Positions 1 through 11,509 of a stretch of DNA of 64,000 nucleotides are shown here, in pieces. The position numbers and the translations under genes were made by a program. Origin of the DNA: Williamsia sp. DF01-3 (lineage in GTDB: Bacteria; Actinomycetota; Actinomycetes; Mycobacteriales; Mycobacteriaceae); assembly GCF_023051145.1 (NCBI RefSeq), contig NZ_JALKFS010000005.1, positions 930,001 to 994,000 on the forward strand, read 5' to 3'. The notes below the pieces were generated by a model. It had not been told where the DNA came from. It did not search any database and was given only the letters and a program-made list of their open reading frames with translations. Numbering within the stretch: position 1 is the first letter of the stretch; each line of letters begins with the position of its first letter.

Positions 1-482
1 AACACTTCCGTCTGCGCGAGTCCGGCAGTGGTCGCTCGTCGTTCCGGCTCGCTGCCCGGCACGGTGGACGCAGCAGATGTGAACGCGTCCAGCGACTTCA
101 CCCGGCCACCGGCTGCCGCGCCCACCCCGGCGCCGACGGTCACGCCCGCCATGGTGCGCTGGGCGATGAGGGGGATGGACAACGCCGACACCACCAAGAT
201 CGTGCCTTGCATGAACAGTGCCGGGCCGTCGACAGTCACGGCACCGACCGCCACCGATTCGCGGGTACCGGCCAGTGCGACAACAGCTGTGAATGCTGCC
301 ACCAGGCCACCGACGCTCAGGATGAGTTGCAACGCGTACCGGAATCGATCGGGTGCAAACGCCTCGACCAGTACCGCGGCCACCGCAACCGCGAACACGA
401 TCAACATCGGTGAGAGTTGTGCGTATTCGATCGACGGCGCAGGCAGCACGTCCTGGGCCGTATCCAGCGCCCAACCGTTCAT
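1..482 (-). CDS. nuoN: NADH-quinone oxidoreductase subunit N (partial, 3' end beyond window)
   Basis: This is the N-terminal part of the last membrane subunit of complex I, an antiporter-like proton-pumping subunit. Only about 160 codons lie in the window; the frame runs off the left edge without a stop. The ATG at 482 overlaps the nuoM stop by four bases (ATGA), so the two are translationally coupled. The protein begins [20 protein letters not shown], followed by hydrophobic segments. The identification rests mainly on being the gene after nuoM in a canonical nuo operon and on the hydrophobic N-terminus. It would be the final gene of the 14-gene cluster. Confidence 0.9.
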   Translation of the reverse strand, partial: MNGWALDTAQDVLPAPSIEYAQLSPMLIVFAVAVAAVLVEAFAPDRFRYALQLILSVGGLVAAFTAVVALAGTRESVAVGAVTVDGPALFMQGTILVVSALSIPLIAQRTMAGVTVGAGVGAAAGGRVKSLDAFTSAASTVPGSEPERRATTAGLAQTEV

Positions 483-2050
483 CGGTCACCTCCATCGGGC
501 TCGGCAACAGCCGGTGCGGGGTCACGCTCGTCGATGACGGTGAGGGTGTGGCCCACGGCTGGATCGATGACGTCGAGCACCGGTGCGGGATAGATGCCCA
601 GCGCCAGCAGCAGCGCCAGAAGGGGTGCCACCACCAGCATTTCGCGGCCGTGCAGATCGGTGAGGCGCTCGGTGCTCTTGTTCACGGGACCGGTCATCAC
701 CCGCTGGTACATCCACAGCACGTATATCGCGGCAAGCACCAGAGCCACCGAGGCGCAGACGGCCGCCACCGGGTAGCGGGTGAAAGTGCCGATCAGGACC
801 AGGAACTCGCTGACAAACGGACCCAGCCCGGGAAGCGACAGAGTCGCCAGTCCCGCCACCAGGAAAGTGCCGGCCAGCAGTGGTGCAACTTTCTGAACCC
901 CACCGAAGTCGGCGATGGCCCGTGATCCGCGCCGCGACACCAGGAACCCGGCAATCAACATCAGTGCCGCGGTGGCGATGCCGTGATTCACCATGTAGAG
1001 CGTGGAACCGGACTGTCCCTGACTGGTGAGTGCAAAGATACCCAGGATGATGAAGCCGAAGTGGGAGATCGACGTGTAGGCGATCAGACGCATCAGGTCG
1101 GTCTGGCCGATCGCGAGGATGGAGCCATAGATGATCCCGATGACCGCCAGTGTGACGACCAACGGGGTGAAATATCTTGTGGCATCGGGGAACAACTGCA
1201 CGCAGTACCGGAGCATCGCGAAGGTGCCCACCTTGTCCACCACGGCCATCATCAGCACGGCGCCGGCAGGGGTGGCCTGTACTGCCGCGTCCGGGAGCCA
1301 TGTGTGCAGCGGCCACAGCGGCGCCTTCACCGCAAAGGCGAACATGAAGCCCAGGAACAGGGCTTTGCCGACAGTAGGGTCGATGTCCAGCGAGCCGGAG
1401 GAGACGGCCGAGACGATCTCGCGGAAGTCGAACGTACCGCCGCCCTGGTCGGCGGTCACCACGTACAGGCCGATCACCGCGGCCAGCATGACAAGGCCCC
1501 CGGCGAGGTTGTACAGCAAGAACTTCACCGCCGCCCGCGACCGCTGGCCCGGGGCTTGTTCTGCCGCACCGAAACCCGCGATGAGGAAGTACATCGGGAT
1601 CAGCATGGCTTCGAAGAAGATGTAGAAGAGGAAGATGTCGAGCGCGGTGAACGACACCATCACCATGGCCTCGACCAGCAACATCAGTGCCATGTAGCGA
1701 TGGGTCGCACGCCGTCGGTCGGCGTCGGCGTCATTCCACCCGGCCAGGAGCAGAAGGGGGAGCAGCACGGCGGTCAACACCACGAGCGCCAGCGCGATGC
1801 CGTCGATACCGAGCTCGTAGCGGGTCCCGAAAGCGGGTATCCACGAGCGTGATTCCACGAACTGGTATTGGTCGCCACCGGGATCGAAGCGGACCGCCAA
1901 CACAAGCGCGAGGGCGAGCACCCCTACCGACGTTGCCAGCGCTACCCATTTGGCGACCACTCGTAGTCGAGGAGGCAGCATCAAGATGACAACCGCACCG
2001 ATCGCCGGTACCACCCACAACAGTGTCAGCCAGGGGATTGCGTTCACCAC
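479..2050 (-). CDS. nuoM: NADH-quinone oxidoreductase subunit M
   Basis: A 523-residue antiporter-like membrane subunit of complex I that takes part in proton translocation in the cytoplasmic membrane. The sequence is strongly hydrophobic with many membrane segments. It carries the Mrp/NuoM hallmark region ([19 protein letters not shown]) with its conserved lysine and histidine, and an upstream glutamate helix ([16 protein letters not shown]). Two GTG codons compete as the start, at 2050 and 2047. The second would give a four-base GTGA overlap with the nuoL stop, like most other junctions in the operon. Length is normal for the family and the frame is intact. Confidence 0.97.
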   Translation of the reverse strand: MVNAIPWLTLLWVVPAIGAVVILMLPPRLRVVAKWVALATSVGVLALALVLAVRFDPGGDQYQFVESRSWIPAFGTRYELGIDGIALALVVLTAVLLPLLLLAGWNDADADRRRATHRYMALMLLVEAMVMVSFTALDIFLFYIFFEAMLIPMYFLIAGFGAAEQAPGQRSRAAVKFLLYNLAGGLVMLAAVIGLYVVTADQGGGTFDFREIVSAVSSGSLDIDPTVGKALFLGFMFAFAVKAPLWPLHTWLPDAAVQATPAGAVLMMAVVDKVGTFAMLRYCVQLFPDATRYFTPLVVTLAVIGIIYGSILAIGQTDLMRLIAYTSISHFGFIILGIFALTSQGQSGSTLYMVNHGIATAALMLIAGFLVSRRGSRAIADFGGVQKVAPLLAGTFLVAGLATLSLPGLGPFVSEFLVLIGTFTRYPVAAVCASVALVLAAIYVLWMYQRVMTGPVNKSTERLTDLHGREMLVVAPLLALLLALGIYPAPVLDVIDPAVGHTLTVIDERDPAPAVAEPDGGDR

Positions 2051-3938
2051 ACCCTCACCAACATCATCATCGCGACCAACAGGGCGCCTCCGGCGAACAT
2101 CGACAACGCGTACGAGCGGACGTATCCGGTCTGCACTTTGCGGAACAGCGTGGATGTGGCGCCGACGGCGCCGGCGAGTCCGTTCACCAGGCCGTCAACG
2201 CCTTTCAAGTCCGCCGACCCCAGTGCTCCGGTCAGCTTCTGGCCGGGTCGCATGAACGCCGCCTCGTTGAATGCGTCGCCGTAGAGGTCGCGGCGGGCTG
2301 CGACGGTGAGCGCGCGTCCCTTCGGTGCGACAACGGGGATGTCGCGTCGGGCGTACTGCCGCCAGGCCACGGCGAAGCCGGCCAGTACCACCGCGAGTGT
2401 GCCGGCGGTGATCACCCAGATGGGAACGGGCAGCTCGTCGTGGTGCTCACCGACCACCGGTTCGAGCCAGTGCTGCAGTGAACCTCCGAATGCCAAGAAC
2501 CCACCGGCAAAAACGGATCCGAGGGCCAGCAGGATCATCGGTCCGGTCATCAAGGCAGGCGACTCGTGTGGGTGCGCGGTCGCCCCGTGGGTGTCAGCCG
2601 GCCAGCGCTTCGTGCCGAAGAAGGTCATCAGCATCACGCGTGTCATGTAGAACGCGGTGATACCGGCGCCGAGCACAGTGACGACGCCCAGGATCACGCC
2701 TTTCACACCACCTGCTGCCCAGGCTGTTTCGATGATCTTGTCCTTGGAGAAGAAGCCTGCGAACGGCGGGATTCCGATGATGGCCAGATAGCCGAACCCA
2801 AAGGTGATGAAGGTGATCGGCATCAGCGCACGCAAGCCGCCGAAACGGCGCATGTCGGTCTCGTCGTTCATCGCATGCATCACCGACCCGGCGCCGAGGA
2901 ACAGACCGGCCTTGAAGAAGCCGTGTGTGATGAGATGCATGATGGCGAAGGCATATCCGGCCGGTCCCAGTCCGGCGGCGAGCACCATGTAACCGATCTG
3001 GCTCATGGTGGAGGCGGCGAGGGCCTTTTGATGTCGTCCTTGGCGCAGCCGATGATCGCGCCGAACAAGAGCGTGACCGCGCCGACGACCACCACCGCGA
3101 GTTGCGCTCCGGGCGCCAGGTCGAAGATCGGGCCCGACCGGGTGATGAGGTAGACGCCGGCGGTCACCATGGTCGCGGCGTGGATGAGCGCGGACACCGG
3201 CGTGGGGCCCTCCATGGCATCCCCGAGCCAGGATTGCAGCGGCACCTGCGCAGATTTGCCGCACGCGGCGAGCAGCAACATCAGGCCGAGGAAGGTCAGT
3301 ACTGTCTCACCGGCCTCGCCGGCTCCGGCGAACACCTCGGCGAAGCCCACCGACCCGAATGTCGCGAACATGATCATCATCCCGATGGCAAGACCCATGT
3401 CGCCGACGCGGTTGACCACAAAGGCCTTCTTCGCGGCTGCGGCCGCAGACGGACGCTGATGCCAGAAGCCGATCAGCAGGTAGGAGGCAAGTCCGACGCC
3501 CTCCCAGCCGAGGTAGAGGCCGAGATAGTTGTCGGCAAGGACCAGCAGAAGCATGGCTGCCAGAAAGAGGTTGAGGTAGGCGAAGAATCGCCGACGATCA
3601 GGGTCATCGGCCATGTAGCTGATCGAATAGATGTGGATGAGCGAGCCCACACCGGTGATCAGCAGGACAAAACACATCGACAACTGGTCAAGTTGCAGAC
3701 CGAAGTCCACACGTAGCTCACCGACGGGCACCCAGGTGAAGAGGTTCTCGTGTACGGCGCGTTCGTCGCCGGGGCGTCCGAGCATGTCGGTGAAGAGCAT
3801 CAACCCGTAGACGAAAGAGGCGAGCGCCATGAGGGAGCCGAGCAGATGACCCCACGGGTCGGTGCGCCTGCCTGCGAGCAGCAACACGATCGATCCGACG
3901 AGCGGGAGCGCCGGCAGGATCCAGACGGTTGTGTTCAT
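2044..3938 (-). pseudogene. nuoL: NADH-quinone oxidoreductase subunit L, reading frame broken by one missing base
   Basis: This encodes the large antiporter-like subunit of complex I, whose long lateral helix lies along the membrane arm. The N-terminal half (3938 down to about 3030) and the C-terminal half (about 3026 down to 2044) are both clear NuoL but lie in different frames. At 3026-3029 the coding strand reads ATC AAA AGG CCC. One more A would give ATC AAA AAG GCC and the expected [17 protein letters not shown]. With that base restored the product is 631 residues, normal for the family. As read, the first frame ends at 3003. All other operon subunits except nuoD are intact, so a homopolymer sequencing error is more likely than true loss. 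Ribosomal slippage is possible, but the site is not a canonical slippery heptamer. Confidence 0.93.
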
Positions 3939-3945
3939 CCGTGTC

Positions 3946-4245
3946 TCATAGCTTCAGCAGGTCGGCATCGTCGACCGAGGCCGAGTGGCGGGTCCGGAAG
4001 ATGGTCATGATGATCGCCAGTCCCACAACAACTTCGGTGGCCGCGACGACCATGGTGAAGAAGGCGATGACCTGACCGTCGAGATTGCCGTGCATCCGGG
4101 CGAAGGTGACGAAGGTCAGGTTGCAGGCGTTGAGCATCAGTTCCACGCACATGAACACGACCACGGCATTGCGGCGGATCAGTACGCCGGATGCCCCGAT
4201 CGTGAACAGCAGAGCCGAGACGTACAGGTAGTTCTCGGGATTCAT
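3946..4245 (-). CDS. nuoK: NADH-quinone oxidoreductase subunit K
   Basis: A 99-residue complex I membrane subunit with three membrane segments. It is homologous to MrpC and bears conserved membrane glutamates of the proton path (for example [13 protein letters not shown]). The ATG at 4245 overlaps the nuoJ stop by four bases (ATGA). Seven bases separate its stop from nuoL. Length and hydrophobicity match the family exactly. Confidence 0.97.
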   Translation of the reverse strand: MNPENYLYVSALLFTIGASGVLIRRNAVVVFMCVELMLNACNLTFVTFARMHGNLDGQVIAFFTMVVAATEVVVGLAIIMTIFRTRHSASVDDADLLKL

Positions 4246-5057
4246 GACCGCCGCCCACCGGCGCGATCCGACTTGGCCGACCCGAGGTTGGGGCCCGCCG
4301 GATCCCGGGGCTCGAGAACATCACTCACCGACAAATCGGAGAACGAGCCGTCGGGTAGCAGGGCCGGCATGTCGACGGCGTTGTGCCGGGCGTAGACACC
4401 GGGATTCGGCAGAGGGGTGCGGCGCCCGGCTTCGCGGAAGCGTCGGATGGAGAGCTCGCGCTGACTGTCCCGATCGCCGAGGCGTTCGCGGTGGGCCAGC
4501 ACCATCGCTCCGATGGTCGCGGTGATGAGCAACGCGCCGGTGAGCTCGAACGCCCACAGGTACCGGACGAAGATCAGCTCGGCGAGTCCTTCGACGTTGC
4601 CTCCGGTCGCGGCCCCCGGTGAACGGTCCGACACCACCGTCGTCGAGTCGTCGACTCCGGCAAAGGCTGTGACCGTGGCACTTCCGATCCCCGCGATCAG
4701 CAAGATCCCGAATCCGAGCCCGGCGCAGATGGCGCCGAGTCGTTGTCCACGTAGTGTCTCGACCAGTGAATCGGACGAGTCCACCCCGACCAGCATGAGA
4801 ACGAACAGGAACAGCATCATCACTGCGCCGGTGTAGACGACGATCTGGGCCACCCCAAGGAACAGTGCGCCCTGCGCGATGTAGAAGACCGCAACGATGA
4901 TCATCGTCATGGCCAGGAACACTGCCGAGTACACAGCCTTGGTTGCGCACACCACACCCAGCGCGCCCAGGACGGCGACAGTGCCGAGTACCCAGAACTG
5001 GACCGCCTCACCTGTGGACGTACGGGTGAGCGACTCAGCTGCTAATGCCGGGTTCAT
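4242..5057 (-). CDS. nuoJ: NADH-quinone oxidoreductase subunit J
   Basis: A 271-residue membrane subunit of complex I. I chose the ATG at 5057 ([20 protein letters not shown]) because it overlaps the nuoI stop by four bases. The frame stays open further upstream, but that would run into nuoI. Five membrane segments are visible. The family signature around [19 protein letters not shown] forms the glycine/tyrosine-rich helix implicated in coupling. The last 60 or so residues are a soluble, charged C-terminal tail, as in mycobacterial NuoJ. Confidence 0.96.
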   Translation of the reverse strand: MNPALAAESLTRTSTGEAVQFWVLGTVAVLGALGVVCATKAVYSAVFLAMTMIIVAVFYIAQGALFLGVAQIVVYTGAVMMLFLFVLMLVGVDSSDSLVETLRGQRLGAICAGLGFGILLIAGIGSATVTAFAGVDDSTTVVSDRSPGAATGGNVEGLAELIFVRYLWAFELTGALLITATIGAMVLAHRERLGDRDSQRELSIRRFREAGRRTPLPNPGVYARHNAVDMPALLPDGSFSDLSVSDVLEPRDPAGPNLGSAKSDRAGGRRS

Positions 5058-5578
5058 TGCGGCACTTCGTTTGTGGCGATCACCGAGCCGCGGTAGTAGT
5101 CCTCGTCGGTGCTGCCCGGTTGCATCGGGTGGGGCGGTGACTCCATGCCCGGTTCGAGCGGGGCGAGGAGTTTGTCCTTGCCGTAGATGAGGTCGGCCCG
5201 GTTGTCGTCGGCCATCTCGTACTCGTTTGTCATGGTGAGGGCCCGGGTGGGGCACGCTTCGATGCACAGCCCGCATCCGATGCAGCGTAGGTAGTTGATC
5301 TGGTAGACGCTCCCGTACCGCTCACCGGGTGAGAAGCGTTGCTCTTCGGTGTTGTCCGCACCCTCGACGTAGATCGCGTCGGCAGGGCACGCCCAGGCGC
5401 ACAGCTCGCAGCCGATGCACTTCTCGAGTCCATCGGCGTAGCGGTTGAGCTGGTGTCGCCCGTGATAACGCGCCGCCGTCGGAGCCTTCTCCTCCGGATA
5501 CAACTCGGTGTTGTTCTTCTTGAACATCGACGAGAACGTGACCCCGAAGCCGGCAAGTGGTTCAAGCGGATTACGCAT
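5054..5578 (-). CDS. nuoI: NADH-quinone oxidoreductase subunit I (two 4Fe-4S clusters)
   Basis: A 174-residue ferredoxin-like subunit of the connecting arm, carrying clusters N6a and N6b that pass electrons to NuoB. Both CxxCxxCxxxCP motifs are complete: Cys54, 57, 60 and 64 ([12 protein letters not shown]), and Cys99, 102, 105 and 109 ([12 protein letters not shown]). The start at 5578 overlaps the end of nuoH by eight bases. The acidic C-terminal tail is typical of actinobacterial NuoI. Confidence 0.98.
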   Translation of the reverse strand: MRNPLEPLAGFGVTFSSMFKKNNTELYPEEKAPTAARYHGRHQLNRYADGLEKCIGCELCAWACPADAIYVEGADNTEEQRFSPGERYGSVYQINYLRCIGCGLCIEACPTRALTMTNEYEMADDNRADLIYGKDKLLAPLEPGMESPPHPMQPGSTDEDYYRGSVIATNEVPQ

Positions 5579-6914
5579 CGCTGCTCTCCTTCATCGGAAC
5601 GGGTTGCGAGGCCTGTGTCGGCTCCGAACGTCTTGTGGCCGGTAATGCGGATCCGGTCTGTCCCCGCGATGTCTGGCCGGGCCGGCTCTGCCCGGTCAGT
5701 GGCGGCACCGGGAATCCTCCGGCCATGGGGTCGAACGGTGCGGAAAGGTCGGGGCCTGCGTTCGCCTCACCGGCTCGGCGTCGCTTGGAACGACTCATCG
5801 CCCAGAACACAGCCAGCAAGGCGATAGCAAAGACCACACCGGCGATGATGTCGACCACCGAACCGATGTCATGGCCCTCTACCCGCAGAGCACGGATGGT
5901 TGCGACGACCATGACCCATCCCAGTGACACCGGGATGAGGATCTTCCACCCCAGCGTCATGAACTGGTCGTAGCGCAGCCGCGGCAGCGTGGCCCGCAAC
6001 CAGATGAAGAAGAAGAGGAAACCCCAGACCTTGGCGACAAACCAGATCAGCGGGACCCAGCCGGAGTTGGCGCCGTCCCAGATCGAAAGCGGCCACGGCG
6101 CATGCCATCCGCCGAGGAACATCGTTGCGGCGAGGGCCGATACCGTGGCCATGTTGATGTACTCCGCCAGCATGAACATGGCGAACCGCAGCGATGAGTA
6201 CTCGGTATGGAAGCCGCCGACCAGTTCGCCTTCTGCCTCGGGGAGATCGAAGGGCGCCCGGTTGGTCTCGCCGACCATCGAGAACACATAGACGACAAAC
6301 GAGGGCAGGAGGAGAAAGACGTACCAGGTGTCGAGTTGACCGTCGACTATCCCCGACGTGGACATGGTGCCGGCATGGAGGAAGACCGCCGCGAACGTCA
6401 AACCCATCGCGATCTCGTACGAGATGACCTGCGCCGTCGAACGCAACCCACCGAGGAGTGGATACGTTGAGCCGGAAGCCCATCCGGCGAGAACGATGCC
6501 GTACACACCCACCGAGGTGACGGCGAGGATGTACAGCACGGCCACCGGAAGATCGGTCAATTGAAGTGGGGTTCGGTGACCGAACACCGAGACCACCGGT
6601 CCGAACGGGACCACGGCAAACGCCATGATGGCCGGGATGACGGCGATGATCGGAGCGAGCAGATAGATCGGCTTGTCGATCCCGCGGGGAATGATGCCCT
6701 CTTTGAGGGCGAGCTTCACACCGTCAGCCAGGCTCTGGAGCAATCCCATGGGCCCCACACGGTTGGGTCCGACGCGGGTTTGCATCCACGCCATCACCTT
6801 TCGTTCAGCGAGAATGGCGACCAGCGTGGTCAGCAGCAGGAAGACGAAGACGATCAACGCCTTGGCGACGATGAGCCACCAGGGGTCGTGGCCGAACTCG
6901 GACAGGTCGTTCAT
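5571..6914 (-). CDS. nuoH: NADH-quinone oxidoreductase subunit H
   Basis: A 447-residue membrane subunit forming much of the quinone entry site next to NuoB and NuoD. Recognisable stretches include [19 protein letters not shown] (quinone-site loop), the glutamate-rich [20 protein letters not shown] loop and [18 protein letters not shown]. The C-terminal 70 residues form a polar, Pro/Gln/Ser-rich extension (after [11 protein letters not shown]) that is longer than in E. coli and common in actinobacteria. The ATG at 6914 overlaps the nuoG stop by four bases. Confidence 0.98.
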   Translation of the reverse strand: MNDLSEFGHDPWWLIVAKALIVFVFLLLTTLVAILAERKVMAWMQTRVGPNRVGPMGLLQSLADGVKLALKEGIIPRGIDKPIYLLAPIIAVIPAIMAFAVVPFGPVVSVFGHRTPLQLTDLPVAVLYILAVTSVGVYGIVLAGWASGSTYPLLGGLRSTAQVISYEIAMGLTFAAVFLHAGTMSTSGIVDGQLDTWYVFLLLPSFVVYVFSMVGETNRAPFDLPEAEGELVGGFHTEYSSLRFAMFMLAEYINMATVSALAATMFLGGWHAPWPLSIWDGANSGWVPLIWFVAKVWGFLFFFIWLRATLPRLRYDQFMTLGWKILIPVSLGWVMVVATIRALRVEGHDIGSVVDIIAGVVFAIALLAVFWAMSRSKRRRAGEANAGPDLSAPFDPMAGGFPVPPLTGQSRPGQTSRGQTGSALPATRRSEPTQASQPVPMKESSDA

Positions 6915-9322
6915 GGCCGTACCCCTGCGTCCGCTCGGTACACCTTCACGATGCTGCCGATCGCCGGCCCGAGTTCGGCATAGACCTGGCTGCCCGGCGA
7001 ATTGAGCGGCAGCCAGACCACCCGGTCGGGCATGTCGACCGTGTCCACCGGGAGAGTGATGGCCCCACGGCCCGTGCTGACCGTGACGAGATCGTCTGCC
7101 GCGAGGCCATTCTCGACAGCGGTGACCGCCGACATGCGTGCCACCGGTCGCCGAGCGGTACCCGCGAGGTGGGGCTCACCGTCTTGCAGACGACCGGAGT
7201 CGAGCAACAAGCGCCAGCCGGTCAGGATGGCCTCGCCACGCCGAGCTGTGGGCAGTTCTGCCGCAGAGGTGTCGGGAGCTGGGGCGCCGGCACCCGACCA
7301 GGCTCCGAGACCGGCCAGCTCAGCTCGGGCTCTACCGGGGTCGGGGAGCCCGAGATCCATACCCATCTGCCGCGCGATTGCATCGAGGACACGGAGATCG
7401 GGCATCGAGTCGGTGGCGGGAAGTGCGGTTGCGAACGATCTGGGGCGTCCCTCCCAGTCCACGAAAGTGCCGCTCTTCTCGACCACCGGTGCCACCGGAA
7501 ACACCACGTCGGCGCGATCGGTGACGTCGCTGGTCCGCACTTCCAGACTCACGACAAAGGGCGCGGTGTCCAGTGCGGAGCGTGCGGCGTCAGGGTCGGG
7601 AAGGTCGTCGAGTTCGACACCGCCCACGAGCAGCGCCCCCAGTGACCCGGCACCCGCCGCCGCCAGGATCTGACCGGTGTCCAAGCCGGGTTCCTGCGGC
7701 AGATCGGGCCCCCACACGGATGCGAGCTCTGCGCGTGCCTCGGGGTCGGCCACGGGCCGCCCGCCCGGCAGAAGACCGGGCAGAGCACCGACTTCCAGTG
7801 CGCCACGGTCACCGGCTCTGCGGGGGATCCAGGCGAGTCTGGCGCCGGTCGCACGGGAAAGAGCGGCCGCCGCCGACAGTGCGCCGCGCACCGACGCGAG
7901 GCGTTCGCCGACCACGATGATGGAGCCGGGCCGGGCGAGGGGAGCCGAGTCGGTCAGCGCCGTGAGTGCGCCGGGTTCGTCGCCCGGTACCACCGGGATG
8001 ACCCGGGCCGACAGCTTCTCCAGGCCGCGGCTGCGGTAGGGCGCGATGGCCTGCACCGCCATTCCCCTCGTGCGCACCGCTTTGCGCAGTCGGAGAAACA
8101 CGATCGGCGATTCCTCTTCGGGTTCGAAGCCGGCGAGTAGTACCGAGGGCGCGTTCTCGAGGTCGGTGTAGGTGACGTCCAGGAGACGTCCGGCCACGTG
8201 GGCCGCCAGGAACTGTGCTTCCTCGACCGAATGGTCGCGGCTACGGAAATCGATGTTGTTGGTGTGCAGCCCTGTTCGAGCGAACTTGGCGTAGGCATAC
8301 GCGTCCTCGACCGTTGCGCGTCCACCGACGAGAACCCCGGCCCGACCGCGGGCCGCCCGCAGTCCGCGTGCGGCGATGTCCAGCGCATGCGACCAGGATG
8401 CCGGCACCAACTCTCCGTCCGCGTCGCGGATGAGGGGTGTGGTGATGCGATCGCGAGCAGTGGCATAGGTGAATGCCCATCGGCCTTTGTCGCAGTTCCA
8501 CTCTTCGTTCACCTCTGGGTCGTCCCCGGCCAGTCGGCGCATCACTTTGCCCCGCCGATGATCGGTGCGCTGTGCGCAACCGCTTGCGCAGTGCTCACAG
8601 ACGCTGGGGCTGGAAACGAGGTCGAACGGCCGGGCGCGGAAGCGATACGCCGCACCCGTCAATGCCCCCACCGGACAGATCTGCACGGTGTTACCCGAGA
8701 AATAGGACTCGAATGGTTCGTCTGCCGCGATCCCCACCTGCTGCTGGGCTCCTCGTTCGAGGAGATCGATGAACGGGTCGCCGGCGACCTGTTCGGAAAA
8801 CCGGGTGCACCGTGCGCACAGTACGCACCGCTCGCGGTCGAGCAGCACCTCGCTCGACAGTGGAATCGGTTTGGGGAAGGTACGTTTGACTCCCTCGAAG
8901 CGAGACTCCGCCCGCCCGGTGGACATCGCCTGGTTCTGTAGCGGGCACTCACCGCCCTTGTCGCACACCGGGCAGTCCAGCGGGTGGTTGATCAGGAGCA
9001 GTTCCATCACCCCACGCTGGGCCTTCTCCGCAATCGGCGAGGTGATCTGAGTGCGCACCACCATGCCCTCGGTTGCCGTGGTGGTGCAGGAGGCGAGGGG
9101 TTTGCGTTGACCCTCCACCTCCACCAGGCATTGCCTGCATGCCCCGACCGGTTCGAGCAGGGGATGGTCGCAGAACCTCGGGATCTGTACGCCGATCAGT
9201 TCAGCGGCGCGAATCACCAAGGTGCCCTTGGGCACACTGAGCTCGACGCCATCGATGGTGATCGTCACGAGATCGAGGGCCGCCGAGCCCCCCGACGCCG
9301 GGCTGTTGTCGACGGCCGTCAT
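6911..9322 (-). CDS. nuoG: NADH-quinone oxidoreductase subunit G
   Basis: An 803-residue peripheral-arm subunit that carries much of the iron-sulfur wire. In order it has a 2Fe-2S ferredoxin domain ([15 protein letters not shown]...C), the CxxCxxC region with [19 protein letters not shown], the [14 protein letters not shown] motif with CPVGALT, then a molybdopterin-oxidoreductase-like domain. That domain begins VCEHCASGC and has a fourth Cys in EWNCDKGRW, so the off-pathway N7 cluster ligands are retained. The start at 9322 overlaps the nuoF stop by four bases. The frame is intact throughout. Confidence 0.98.
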   Translation of the reverse strand: MTAVDNSPASGGSAALDLVTITIDGVELSVPKGTLVIRAAELIGVQIPRFCDHPLLEPVGACRQCLVEVEGQRKPLASCTTTATEGMVVRTQITSPIAEKAQRGVMELLLINHPLDCPVCDKGGECPLQNQAMSTGRAESRFEGVKRTFPKPIPLSSEVLLDRERCVLCARCTRFSEQVAGDPFIDLLERGAQQQVGIAADEPFESYFSGNTVQICPVGALTGAAYRFRARPFDLVSSPSVCEHCASGCAQRTDHRRGKVMRRLAGDDPEVNEEWNCDKGRWAFTYATARDRITTPLIRDADGELVPASWSHALDIAARGLRAARGRAGVLVGGRATVEDAYAYAKFARTGLHTNNIDFRSRDHSVEEAQFLAAHVAGRLLDVTYTDLENAPSVLLAGFEPEEESPIVFLRLRKAVRTRGMAVQAIAPYRSRGLEKLSARVIPVVPGDEPGALTALTDSAPLARPGSIIVVGERLASVRGALSAAAALSRATGARLAWIPRRAGDRGALEVGALPGLLPGGRPVADPEARAELASVWGPDLPQEPGLDTGQILAAAGAGSLGALLVGGVELDDLPDPDAARSALDTAPFVVSLEVRTSDVTDRADVVFPVAPVVEKSGTFVDWEGRPRSFATALPATDSMPDLRVLDAIARQMGMDLGLPDPGRARAELAGLGAWSGAGAPAPDTSAAELPTARRGEAILTGWRLLLDSGRLQDGEPHLAGTARRPVARMSAVTAVENGLAADDLVTVSTGRGAITLPVDTVDMPDRVVWLPLNSPGSQVYAELGPAIGSIVKVYRADAGVRP

Positions 9323-10638
9323 CGCGCACCTGCGTTCATGGGAGCACCTGCAGACGCGAACAGTGTTGCTCGCTCCGGATCGAACGGGCAGCCGCCGTGT
9401 TCGGCATGGGCCACGTACTCGTCACGGAAGTATTTGAGAGACGACATGATCGGGCTGGCTGCACCGTCACCGAGAGCGCAGAACGACTTGCCGAGAATGC
9501 TGTCGGAGATGTCGAGGAGTTTGTCGAGATCGGCTTCGGAACCGCTGCCGCTCTCCAGATCTCGGAGTATCTGCACCAGCCAATAGGTGCCCTCGCGGCA
9601 GGGAGTGCACTTTCCACACGACTCGTGGGCATAGAACTCGGTCCACCGCAAGACCGCGCGGACGATGCAGGTGGTCTCGTCGAAGATCTGTAAGGCCTTG
9701 GTGCCCAGCATCGATCCGGCTGCGCTGACGCCTTCGTAGTCCAGGGCGACGTCGAGGTGCTCGTCGGTGAAGATCGGGGTGGACGAGCCACCGGGGGTCC
9801 AGAACTTGAGTTGGTGTCCGGCGCGAACACCGCCTGCGTAGTCGAGCAGCTCGCGCAGCGTGATGCCCAACGGTGCCTCGTACTGTCCCGGTTGTGTCAC
9901 ATGGCCGGACAACGAGTACAGGGTGAACCCCGGCGACTTCTCACTCCCCATCGATCGGAACCACTCGTTGCCGTACTGGATGATCGGCGGCACGCTGGCG
10001 ATGGACTCGACATTGTTGACCACGGTGGGGCTGGCGTAGAGGCCCGCGACGGCGGGGAAAGGTGGACGCAGACGCGGTTGTCCGCGGCGCCCTTCCAGCG
10101 AATCGAGCAGCGCGGTCTCCTCACCACAGATGTAGGCGCCGGCGCCGGCGTGCACCACCACGTCGAGATGGAAACCACTGCCGAGGATGTTGTCGCCGAG
10201 GTATCCGGCGGCGTATGCCTCGGCGACGGCGTTGTGCAATCGGCGTAATACCGGGACCACCTCGCCGCGCACGTAGATGAAAGCGTGTGCCGCACGAATG
10301 GCATACGCGGCGATGATGATCCCCTCGATCAGCACGTGTGGGGTGGCGAGGAGGAGCGGCATGTCCTTGCACGTGCCCGGTTCGGATTCGTCGGCGTTGA
10401 CCACGAGGTAGTGGGGTTTGCCGTCGCCCTGGGGAATGAACGACCACTTCATCCCGGTGGGGAATCCGGCCCCTCCTCGTCCTCGCAACCCCGACTCCTT
10501 GATCGTCGCGATGACCGTGTCGGGTTCCATCGCCAGTGCCTTCGAAAGCGCTTGGTAGCCCTCGTGTTCGCGGTAGGTGTCGAGCGTCCAGGATTCGGGC
10601 TCGTCCCAGTAGCGGCTCAGAACCGGTGCCAGCGGCAT
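9319..10638 (-). CDS. nuoF: NADH-quinone oxidoreductase subunit F (NADH/FMN site)
   Basis: A 439-residue subunit that oxidises NADH through FMN and passes electrons to the N3 cluster. [10 protein letters not shown] at residues 53-62 forms the NADH/FMN glycine loop, and [12 protein letters not shown] follows at about 81-92. The 4Fe-4S ligands are in [14 protein letters not shown] with the fourth Cys in [12 protein letters not shown] set the start at the ATG at 10638 because a strong Shine-Dalgarno (AAGGAGGTG) sits just before it. The open frame continues upstream only through nuoE in another frame. One base separates it from nuoE. Confidence 0.98.
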   Translation of the reverse strand: MPLAPVLSRYWDEPESWTLDTYREHEGYQALSKALAMEPDTVIATIKESGLRGRGGAGFPTGMKWSFIPQGDGKPHYLVVNADESEPGTCKDMPLLLATPHVLIEGIIIAAYAIRAAHAFIYVRGEVVPVLRRLHNAVAEAYAAGYLGDNILGSGFHLDVVVHAGAGAYICGEETALLDSLEGRRGQPRLRPPFPAVAGLYASPTVVNNVESIASVPPIIQYGNEWFRSMGSEKSPGFTLYSLSGHVTQPGQYEAPLGITLRELLDYAGGVRAGHQLKFWTPGGSSTPIFTDEHLDVALDYEGVSAAGSMLGTKALQIFDETTCIVRAVLRWTEFYAHESCGKCTPCREGTYWLVQILRDLESGSGSEADLDKLLDISDSILGKSFCALGDGAASPIMSSLKYFRDEYVAHAEHGGCPFDPERATLFASAGAPMNAGAR

Positions 10639-10639
10639 C

Positions 10640-11509
10640 TCACACCTCCTTGCTGTCCGTGGTCGCAGTGTGATCGCGCGGTTGCGCATCCGGCGCCGGT
10701 GCCGGCTTGTCTGCGGCCGTCCGGGATGCTTCGGCTTCATCTGCCGCAGCGGTACGGCCCGCGTCGGGGGATGCATTGTTCGGAAGGTCTGGGCGACCGG
10801 TGGCGGGGGCCTGCATACCCCGGTCCCTGGCGATGAGGAGGCCGGCCAGGCTGGGATCACCGGCACTCCCGGCAGCATCCGAGCTACCAGGCCGGGCATC
10901 TGGGAAACCTGCCAGAATGCGGGCTGTTTCGCGAAAGGTGCACAGCGGCGCACCCCGTGTAGGGGTGACCTGTTCGCCTGAACGCAATGCGTCCACAAGC
11001 TCGCGGCCCGACTCCGGCGTCTGATTGTCGAAGAACTCCCAGTTCACCATCACCACGGGTGCGAAGTCGCACGCCGCATTGCACTCGAGATGTTCGAGCG
11101 TGATCGAGCCGTCCGCAGTGGTGCCTCCCGGCGACACCCCGAGATGGTCGATGAGGTCGGCAAGGATCGCATCACCGCCCATGACCGCGCACAAGGTGTT
11201 GGTGCAGACCCCGACCAGGAAATCCCCGGTAGGTTGCCGGCGGTACATCGAGTAGAACGTGGACACCGCGGTCACCTCCGCCGGCGTCAGCTCGAGAAGC
11301 CCTCCGCAGAAGGCGATCCCGGCCGGCGTGATGTATCCGTCCTCGCTCTGGACCAGGTGCAGCAGCGGCAGCAGTGCGGACCGCGCATCGGGATATCGGG
11401 CGATGATCTCGCGGGCATCCGGCTCGAGCCGGGCCACCACATCGGCGGGATAGCGCTGCTCCGGCGGCACCGGATCACCGAAGGTGAGGAAGACGGGCTC
11501 AGCAGTCAT
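10640..11509 (-). CDS. nuoE: NADH-quinone oxidoreductase subunit E (2Fe-2S)
   Basis: A 289-residue subunit with a thioredoxin-like fold holding cluster N1a. The four ligands are visible as CTNTLC and CNAAC. The ATG at 11509 overlaps the nuoD stop by four bases; an upstream extension of the frame is not needed. The first 190 or so residues cover the family domain. Beyond that is a tail of roughly 90 residues rich in Ala, Asp, Pro and Arg, likely disordered and of a kind common in mycobacterial-type NuoE. Confidence 0.97.
   Translation of the reverse strand: MTAEPVFLTFGDPVPPEQRYPADVVARLEPDAREIIARYPDARSALLPLLHLVQSEDGYITPAGIAFCGGLLELTPAEVTAVSTFYSMYRRQPTGDFLVGVCTNTLCAVMGGDAILADLIDHLGVSPGGTTADGSITLEHLECNAACDFAPVVMVNWEFFDNQTPESGRELVDALRSGEQVTPTRGAPLCTFRETARILAGFPDARPGSSDAAGSAGDPSLAGLLIARDRGMQAPATGRPDLPNNASPDAGRTAAADEAEASRTAADKPAPAPDAQPRDHTATTDSKEV

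Noticed and set aside
983-1852. Long open frames on the plus strand opposite nuoM, and similar ones opposite most nuo genes and the MmpL gene at 23006-25351
   Set aside because: They are antisense shadows produced by high GC: composition rich in Arg, His and Gln, no domains, and a well-conserved gene on the other strand.
3020-3035. Programmed ribosomal frameshift in nuoL as the normal way of expression
   Set aside because: NuoL is normally encoded in one frame, the site is not a good slippery heptamer, and five other genes show similar breaks.
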